Source: Rattus norvegicus (Eukaryota; Chordata; Mammalia; Rodentia; Muridae). From it: 64,000 nucleotides of DNA. A model generated the notes under the pieces. That model was not told the origin of the DNA. It was given only the letters and a program-made list of their open reading frames with translations, and did not search any database. A program made the translations under genes and the position numbers. This document shows positions 58,306 through 64,000 of the stretch, piece after piece. Every line of letters starts with the position of its first letter. Position 1 is the stretch's first letter. Location of the stretch: contig NW_026947367.1 of assembly GCF_036323735.1 (NCBI RefSeq), positions 1,847,001 through 1,911,000 on the forward strand, read 5' to 3'.

Positions 58306-59012
58306 TAACTTGAGTATTTCTTATTTACATTTCCAGTGTTATTCCCTTTCCCGGTTTCCGGGCAAACATCCCCCTCCCCCCTCCCCTTCCTTATGGGTGT
58401 CCCCCTCCCAACCCTCCCCCCATTGCCACCCTCCCCCCATAGACTAGTTCACGGGGGGTTCAGTCTTAGCAGGACCCAGGGCTTCCCCTTCCACTGGTGC
58501 TCTTACTAGGATATTCATTGCTACCTATGGGGTCAGAGTCCAGGGTAAGTCCATGTATAGTCTTTAGGTAGTGGCTTAGTCCCTGGAAGCTCTGGTTGCT
58601 TGGCATTGTTGTACTTTTGGGGTCTCGAGCCCCTTCAAGCTCTTCCAGTTCTTTCTCTGATTCCTTCAATAGGGGACCTATTCTCAGTTCAGTGGTTTGC
58701 TGCTGGCATTCGCCTCTGTATTTGCTGTATTCTGGCTGTGTCTCTCAGGAGCGATCTACATCCGGCTCCTGTCGGTCTGCACTTCTTTGCTTCATCCATC
58801 TTGTCTAATTGGGTGGCTGTATATGTATGGGCCACATGTGGGGCAGGCTCTGAATGGGTGTTCCTTCAGTCTCTGTTTTAATCTTTGCCTCTCCCTTCCC
58901 TGCCAAGGGTATTCTTTTTCCTCATTTAAAGAAGGAGTGAAGCATTCACATTTTGATCATCCGTCTTGAGTTTCGTTTGTTCTAGGGATCTAGGGTAATT
59001 CAAGCATTTGGG
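58304..59012 (-). other. L1-4 3' UTR with G-rich polypurine tract
   Basis: About 709 bp. On the minus strand, 58438-58371 contains several runs of four to six G within 70 bases (GGGGGGAGGG, GGGGGGAGGGG), enough for G-quadruplex formation. Such tracts are a known feature of mammalian L1 3' UTRs, with a proposed role in retrotransposition. Confidence 0.88.
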
Positions 59013-62000
59013 CTAATAGCCACTTATCAATGAGTGCATACCATGTATGTCTTTCTGTGATTGGGTTAGCTCACTCAGGATGATATTTTCCAGTTCCAAC
59101 CATTTGCCTACGAATTTCATAAACTCGTTGTTTTTGATAGCTGAGTAATATTCCATTGTGTAGATGTACCACATTTTCTGTATCCATTCCTCTGTTGAAG
59201 GGCATCTGGGTTCTTTCCATTTTCTGCCTATTATAAATAAGGCTGCGATGAACATAGTGGAGCACGTGTCTCTTTTATATGTTGAGGCATCTTTTGGGTA
59301 TATGCCCAAGAGAGGTATAGCTGCATCCTCAGGCAGTTCAATGTCCAATTTTCTGAGGAACCTCCAGACTGATTTCCAGAATGGTTTTACTAGTCTGCAA
59401 TCCCACCAACAATGGAGGAGTGTTCCTCTTTCTCCACATCCTCGCCAGCATCTGCTGTCACCTGAGTTTTTGATCTTAGCCATTCTCACTGGTGTGAGGT
59501 GAAATCTCAGGGTTGTTTTGAGTTGCATTTCCCTTATGACTAAAGATGTTGAACATTTCTTTAGGTGTTTCTCAGCCATTCGGCATTCCTCAGCTGTGAA
59601 TTCTTTGTTTAGCTCTGAACCCCATTTTTTAATAGGGTTATTTGTTTCCCTGCGGTCTAACTTCTTGAGTTCTTTGTATATTTTGGATATAAGGCCTCTA
59701 TCTGTTGTACGATTGGTAAAGATCTTTTCCCAATCTGTTGGTTGCCGTTTTGTCCTAACCACAGTGTCCTTTGCCTTACAGAAGCTTTGCAGTTTTATGA
59801 GATCCCATTTGTCGATTCTTGATCTTAGAGCATAAGCCATTGGTGTTTTGTTCAGGAAATTTTTTCCAGTGCCCATGTGTTCCAGATGCTTCCCTAGTTT
59901 TTCTTCTATTAGTTTGAGTGTGTCTGGTTTGATGTGGAGGTCCTTGATCCACTTGGACTTAAGCTTTGTACAGGGTGATAAGCATGGATCGATCTGCATT
60001 CTTCTACATTTTGACCTCCAGTTGAACCAGCACCATTTGCTGAAAATGCTATCTTTTTTCCTTTGGATGGTTTTGGCTCCTTTGTCAAAAATCAAGTGAC
60101 CATAGGTGTGTGGGTTCATTTCTGGGTCTTCAATTCTATTCCATTGGTCTATCTGTCTGTCTCTGTACCAATACCATGCAGTTTTTATCACTATTGCTCT
60201 GTAATACTGCTTGAGTTCAGGGATAGTGATTCCCCCTGAAGTCCTTTTATTGTTGAGGATAGCTTTAGCTATCCTGGGTTTTTTGTTATTCCAGATGAAT
60301 TTGCAAATTGTTCTGTCTAACTCTTTGAAGAATTGGATTGGTATTTTGATGGGGATTGCATTGAATCTGTAAATTGCTTTTGGTAAAATGGCCATTTTTA
60401 CTATATTAATCCTGCCAATCCATGAGCATGGGAGATCTTTCCATCTTCTGAGGTCTTCTTCAATTTCTTTCTTCAGAGTCTTGAAGTTCTTATTGTACAG
60501 ATCTTTTACTTGCTTGGTTAAAGTCACACCGAGGTACTTTATATTATTTGGGTCTATTATGAAGGGTGTCGTTTCCCTAATTTCTTTCTCGGCTTGTTTC
60601 TCTTTTGTATAGAGGAAGGCTACTGATTTATTTGAGTTAATTTTATACCCAGCCACTTTGCTGAAGTTGTTTATCAGCTTTAGTAGTTCTCTGGTGGAAC
60701 TTTTGGGATCACTTAAATATACTATCATGTCATCTGCAAATAGTGATATTTTGACCTCTTCTTTTCCGATCTGTAGCCCCTTGATCTCCTTTTGTTGTCT
60801 GATTGCTCTGGCTAGAACTTCAAGAACTATATTGAATAAGTAGGGAGAGAGTGGGCAGCCTTGTCTAGTCCCTGATTTTAGTGGGATTGCTTCAAGTTTC
60901 TCTCCATTTAGTTTAATGTTAGCAACTGGTTTGCTGTATATGGCTTTTACTATGTTCAGGTATGGGCCTTGAATTCCTATTCTTTCCAGGACTTTTATCA
61001 TGAAGGGGTGTTGAATTTTGTCAAATGTTTTCTCAGCATGTAATGAAATGATCATGTGGTTCTGTTCTTTCAGTTTGTTTATATAATGGATCACGTTGAT
61101 GGTTTTCCGTATATTAAACCATCCCTGCATGCCTGGGATGAAGCCTACTTGATCATGGTGGATGATTGTTTTGATGTGCACTTGAATTCGGTTTGCCAGA
61201 ATTTTATTGAGTATTTTTACGTCGATATTCATAAGGGAAATTGGTCTGAAGTTCTCTTTCTTTGTTGTGTCTTTGTGTGGTTTAGGTATAGGAGTAATTG
61301 TGGCTTCGTAGAAGGAATTCGGTAGGGCTCCATCTGTTTCAATTTTGTGGAATAGTTTGGATAATATTGGTATGAGGTCTTCTATGAAGGTTTGATAGAA
61401 TTCTGCACTAAACCCGTCTGGACCTGGACTCTTTTTGGTTGGGAGACCTTTAATGACTGCTTCTATTTCCTTAGGAGTTATGGGGTTGTTTAACTGGTTT
61501 ATCTGTTCCTGATTTAACTTCGATACCTGGTATCTGTCTAGGAAATTGTCCATTTTCTGAAGATTTTCAAATTTTGTTGAATATAGGTTTTTATAGTAAG
61601 ATCTGATGATTTTTTGAATTTCCTCTGAATCTGTAGTTATGTCTCCCTTTTCATTTCTGATTTTGTTAATTTGGACGCACTCTCTGTGTCCTCTCGTTAG
61701 TCTGGCTAAGGGTTTATCTATCTTGTTGATTTTCTCAAAGAACCAACTTTTGGTTCTGTTGATTCTTTCTATGGTCCTTTTTGTTTCTACTTGGTTGATT
61801 TCAGCTCTGAGTTTGATTATTTCCTGCCTTCTGCTCCTCCTGGGTGTATTTGCTTCTTTTTGTTCTAGAGCTTTTAGGTGTGCTGTCAAGCTGCTGACAT
61901 ATGCTCTTTCCTGTTTCTTTCTGCAGGCACTCAGCGCTATGAGTTTTCCTCTTAGCACAGCTTTCATTGTGTCCCATAAGTTTGAGTATGTTGTATCTTC

Positions 62001-62840
62001 ATTTTCATTAAATTCTAAAAAGTTTTTAATTTCTTTCTTTATTTCTTCCTTGACCAGGTTATCATTGAGTAGAGCATTGTTCAATTTCCAAGTATATGTG
62101 GGCATTCTTCCCTTATTGTTATTGAAGACCAGTTTTAGGCCGTGGTGGTCCGATAGCACGCAAGGGATTATTTCTATCTTTCTGTACCTGTTGAGGCCCG
62201 TTTTTTGACCAATTATATGGTCAATTTTGGAGAAAGTACCATGAGGAGCTGAGAAGAAGGTATATCCTTTTGCTTTAGGATAGAATGTTCTATAAATATC
62301 CGTTAAGTCCATTTGGCTCATGACTTCTCTTAGTCTGTCGACATCACTGTTTAATTTCTGTTTCCATGATCTGTCCATTGATGAGAGTGGGGTGTTGAAA
62401 TCTCCCACTATTATTGTGTGAGGTGCAATGTGTGTTTTGAGCTTTAGTAGGGTTTCTTTTACGTATGTAGGTGCCCTTGTATTTGGGGCATAGATATTTA
62501 GGATTGAGAGTTCATCTTGGTGGATTTTTCCTTTGATGAATATGAAGTGTCCTTCCTTATCTTTTTTGATGACTTTTAGTTGGAAATTGATTTTATTTGA
62601 TATTAGAATGGCTACTCCAGCTTGCTTCTTCTGACCATTTGCTTGGAAAGTTGTTTTCCAGCCTTTCACTCTGAGGTAGTGTTTGTCTTTGTCTCTGAGG
62701 TGTGTTTCCTGTAGGCAGCAGAATGCAGGGTCCTCGTTGCGTATCCAGTTTGTTAATCTATGTCTTTTTATTGGGGAGTTGAGGCCATTGATATTGAGAG
62801 ATATTAAGGAATAGTGATTATTGCTTCCCGTTATATTCAT
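59013..62840 (-). CDS. L1-4 ORF2p, full length, motif-A Asp replaced by His
   Basis: ORF2p nicks target DNA and reverse-transcribes L1 RNA at the nick. This frame has 1275 codons, the usual rodent length. Endonuclease residues are present: N16, E45 (QETH), D147 and N149 (GDFN), S230 D231 H232 (SDHH), corresponding to human N14, E43, D145, N147, S228-H230. The RT has SGTRQGCPLSPYLFN and FADD (D703, D704). However, the motif-A Asp (human D600) is His at codon 601 (CAT, 61038-61040), in HAEKTF instead of DAEKAF. It binds one of the two catalytic metal ions in RTs, so RT activity is expected to be lost. The C-terminal Cys motif CX3CX7HX4C is intact (C1131-C1148). The start is MNITGSNN, 59 bp after ORF1. 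In rodents ORF2 is read from the same mRNA by re-initiation. Confidence 0.95.
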   Translation of the reverse strand: MNITGSNNHYSLISLNINGLNSPIKRHRLTNWIRNEDPAFCCLQETHLRDKDKHYLRVKGWKTTFQANGQKKQAGVAILISNKINFQLKVIKKDKEGHFIFIKGKIHQDELSILNIYAPNTRAPTYVKETLLKLKTHIAPHTIIVGDFNTPLSSMDRSWKQKLNSDVDRLREVMSQMDLTDIYRTFYPKAKGYTFFSAPHGTFSKIDHIIGQKTGLNRYRKIEIIPCVLSDHHGLKLVFNNNKGRMPTYTWKLNNALLNDNLVKEEIKKEIKNFLEFNENEDTTYSNLWDTMKAVLRGKLIALSACRKKQERAYVSSLTAHLKALEQKEANTPRRSRRQEIIKLRAEINQVETKRTIERINRTKSWFFEKINKIDKPLARLTRGHRECVQINKIRNEKGDITTDSEEIQKIIRSYYKNLYSTKFENLQKMDNFLDRYQVSKLNQEQINQLNNPITPKEIEAVIKGLPTKKSPGPDGFSAEFYQTFIEDLIPILSKLFHKIETDGALPNSFYEATITPIPKPHKDTTKKENFRPISLMNIDVKILNKILANRIQVHIKTIIHHDQVGFIPGMQGWFNIRKTINVIHYINKLKEQNHMIISLHAEKTFDKIQHPFMIKVLERIGIQGPYLNIVKAIYSKPVANIKLNGEKLEAIPLKSGTRQGCPLSPYLFNIVLEVLARAIRQQKEIKGLQIGKEEVKISLFADDMIVYLSDPKSSTRELLKLINNFSKVAGYKINSNKSVAFLYTKEKQAEKEIRETTPFIIDPNNIKYLGVTLTKQVKDLYNKNFKTLKKEIEEDLRRWKDLPCSWIGRINIVKMAILPKAIYRFNAIPIKIPIQFFKELDRTICKFIWNNKKPRIAKAILNNKRTSGGITIPELKQYYRAIVIKTAWYWYRDRQIDQWNRIEDPEMNPHTYGHLIFDKGAKTIQRKKDSIFSKWCWFNWRSKCRRMQIDPCLSPCTKLKSKWIKDLHIKPDTLKLIEEKLGKHLEHMGTGKNFLNKTPMAYALRSRIDKWDLIKLQSFCKAKDTVVRTKRQPTDWEKIFTNRTTDRGLISKIYKELKKLDRRETNNPIKKWGSELNKEFTAEECRMAEKHLKKCSTSLVIREMQLKTTLRFHLTPVRMAKIKNSGDSRCWRGCGERGTLLHCWWDCRLVKPFWKSVWRFLRKLDIELPEDAAIPLLGIYPKDASTYKRDTCSTMFIAALFIIGRKWKEPRCPSTEEWIQKMWYIYTMEYYSAIKNNEFMKFVGKWLELENIILSELTQSQKDIHGMHSLISGY

Positions 62841-62899
62841 ATTTGGATGTGAGGTTATGTTTGTGTGCTTTCATTCTCTTTGTTTTGTTGCCAAGACGA

Positions 62900-63973
62900 T
62901 TAGTTTCTTGCTTCTTCTAGGGAATAGCTTGCCTCCTTATGGTGGGCTTTACCATTTATTATCCTTTGTAGTGCTGGATTTGTAGAAAGATATTGTGTAA
63001 ATTTGGTTTTGTCATGGAATATCTTGGTTTCTCCATCAATGTTAATTGCGAGTTTTGCTGGATACAGTAACCTGGGCTGGCATTTGTGTTCTCTTAGGGT
63101 CTGTATGACATCAGTCCAGGATCTTCTGGCCTTCATAGTTTCTGGCGAGAAGTCTGGTGTGATTCTGATAGGTCTCCCTTTATATGTTACTTGACCTTTT
63201 TCCCTTACTGCTTTTAATATTCTTTCTTTATTTTGTGTGTTTGGTGTTTTGACAATTATGTGACGGGAGGTGTTTCTTTTCTGGTCCAATCTATTTGGAG
63301 TTCTGTAGGCTTCTTGTATGTCTATGGGTATCTCTTTTTTTAGGTTAGGGAAGTTTTCTTCTATGATTTTGTTGAAGATATTTACTGGTCCTTTGAGCTG
63401 GGAGTCTTCACTCTCTTCTATACCTATTATCCTTAGGTTTGATCTTCTCATTGAGTCCTGGATTTCCTGTATGTTTTGGACCAGTAGCTTTTTCTGCTTT
63501 ACATTATCTTTGACAGTTGAGTCAATGATTTCTATGGAATCTTCTGCTCCTGAGATTCTCTCTTCCATCTCTTGTATTCTGTTGGTGAAGCTTGTATCAA
63601 CAGCTCCTTGTCTCTTCTTTTGGTTTTCTATATCCAGGGTTGTTTCCATGTGTTCTTTCTTGATTGCTTCTATTTCCATTTTTAATTCCTTCAACTGTTT
63701 GATTGTGTTTTCCTGGAATTCTTTCAGGGATTTTTGCGATTCCTCTCTGTAGGCTTCTACTTGTTTATTAATGTTTTCCTGTTTTTCCCTAAGTGTGTTC
63801 ATGTCTTTCTTGAAGTCCTCCAGCATCATGATCAAATATGATTTTGAAACTAGATCTTGCTTTTCTGGTGTGTTTGGATATTCCATGTTTGTTTTGGTGG
63901 GAGAATTGGGCTCCGATGATGGCATGTAGTCTTGGTTTCTGTTGCTTGGGTTCCTGCGCTTGCCTCTCGCCAT
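62900..63973 (-). CDS. L1-4 ORF1p, full length
   Basis: ORF1p is an RNA-binding chaperone that packages L1 RNA as trimers in the cytoplasm. The frame has 357 codons, a normal murine length, starting MARGKRRNPSNRN. Order: basic N-terminus (1-45), coiled coil (about 48-155, with one 22-residue EAYREESQKSLKEF unit and heptads such as LKELKMEIEAIKKEH), RRM (about 158-255; RNP-like NLRIIGIEE and RHIIVKTP), and C-terminal domain (about 260-345) with MKARRSW, whose Arg pair is needed for RNA binding in the human protein, and LLYPAKL. No stop, frameshift or missing key residue was seen, so this protein could be functional and could serve other RNAs even if ORF2p is dead. Confidence 0.96.
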   Translation of the reverse strand: MARGKRRNPSNRNQDYMPSSEPNSPTKTNMEYPNTPEKQDLVSKSYLIMMLEDFKKDMNTLREKQENINKQVEAYREESQKSLKEFQENTIKQLKELKMEIEAIKKEHMETTLDIENQKKRQGAVDTSFTNRIQEMEERISGAEDSIEIIDSTVKDNVKQKKLLVQNIQEIQDSMRRSNLRIIGIEESEDSQLKGPVNIFNKIIEENFPNLKKEIPIDIQEAYRTPNRLDQKRNTSRHIIVKTPNTQNKERILKAVREKGQVTYKGRPIRITPDFSPETMKARRSWTDVIQTLREHKCQPRLLYPAKLAINIDGETKIFHDKTKFTQYLSTNPALQRIINGKAHHKEASYSLEEARN

Positions 63974-64000
63974 CAGATTATCTCTAGTGTTACTTTGTTC

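Larger units (their letters stand above)
58271..64000 (-). mobile_element. L1-4: young LINE-1 with two uninterrupted ORFs, 5' end outside window
   Basis: Minus-strand L1 inserted into L1-3. The tail is 33 uninterrupted A (T on the plus strand, 58271-58303). Order: 3' UTR 59012-58304, ORF2 62840-59013, 59-bp spacer, ORF1 63973-62900, and the last 27 bases of the 5' UTR at 63974-64000. Long pure tail, nested position and intact frames mark it as the youngest L1 here. Whether the promoter is complete and whether a target duplication exists cannot be seen. A change in RT motif A probably makes its ORF2p unable to copy DNA. Confidence 0.97.

Noticed and set aside
61639..62208. 189-codon plus-strand ORF opposite L1-4 ORF2
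   Set aside because: Shadow frame of the intact ORF2; similar antisense frames appear opposite the other ORF2 copies for the same reason.

Overview
The window is non-coding, repeat-dense genomic DNA from a murid rodent, most probably rat (Rattus). It has no intact host protein-coding gene that I can support. The rat assignment rests on BC1/ID-type SINEs with target-site duplications, a B3-like SINE, long CA/TA/TATC microsatellites, and four large LINE-1 segments whose ORF1 and ORF2 proteins are of murine type. By my boundaries the four large L1 segments fill about 21 kb, and older L1 pieces add roughly 11 kb, so nearly half the window is L1.

Layout. 1-10.5 kb: AT-rich unique sequence, microsatellites and decayed L1 pieces. 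It includes an array of five TGATGTCA-like sites with 21-22 bp spacing near 2.04-2.13 kb. 5.0-7.5 kb and 16.1-21.8 kb: three copies of a roughly 2.2 kb unit. Each copy joins an L1 3' end to a spacer that holds an inverted pair of CRE-like octamers and a TATA-like box at fixed spacing. 10.56-12.85 kb: an old minus-strand L1 5' part split by a young ID SINE. 23.0-29.6 kb: L1-1, full length, plus strand, both ORFs broken. 29.6-36.8 kb: mostly unique DNA with a possible 5S rRNA-like relic, a B3-like SINE and two related exon-like segments. 36.86-43.19 kb: L1-2, full length, minus strand, both ORFs broken. 44.98-45.31 kb: a processed pseudogene of glutaredoxin-1. 46.6-50 kb: two old L1 pieces joined head to head. 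50-55.5 kb: AT-rich unique DNA with tetranucleotide repeats and two ID SINEs. 56.2-58.27 kb: L1-3, an L1 promoter fused directly to ORF2. 58.27-64.0 kb: L1-4, minus strand, inserted into L1-3; it has an uninterrupted ORF1 (357 aa) and ORF2 (1275 aa) and a 33-nt tail, and its promoter lies beyond the window.

How the parts work together. L1 ORF1p (RNA-binding trimer) and ORF2p (endonuclease plus reverse transcriptase) copy their own RNA into DNA, and in trans they produce ID/B-type SINEs and processed pseudogenes such as the Glrx copy here. L1-4 looks like a competent element, but codon 601 of ORF2 encodes His where the catalytic motif-A Asp of reverse transcriptase is expected. L1-1 carries the same change with two neighbouring shared substitutions, while L1-2 keeps Asp. 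The other notable signal is a long antisense ORF in the L1 5' UTR, seen in both full-length copies, that runs out into host flanking DNA as primate L1 ORF0 does. I did not find evidence for a wholly new biological system.
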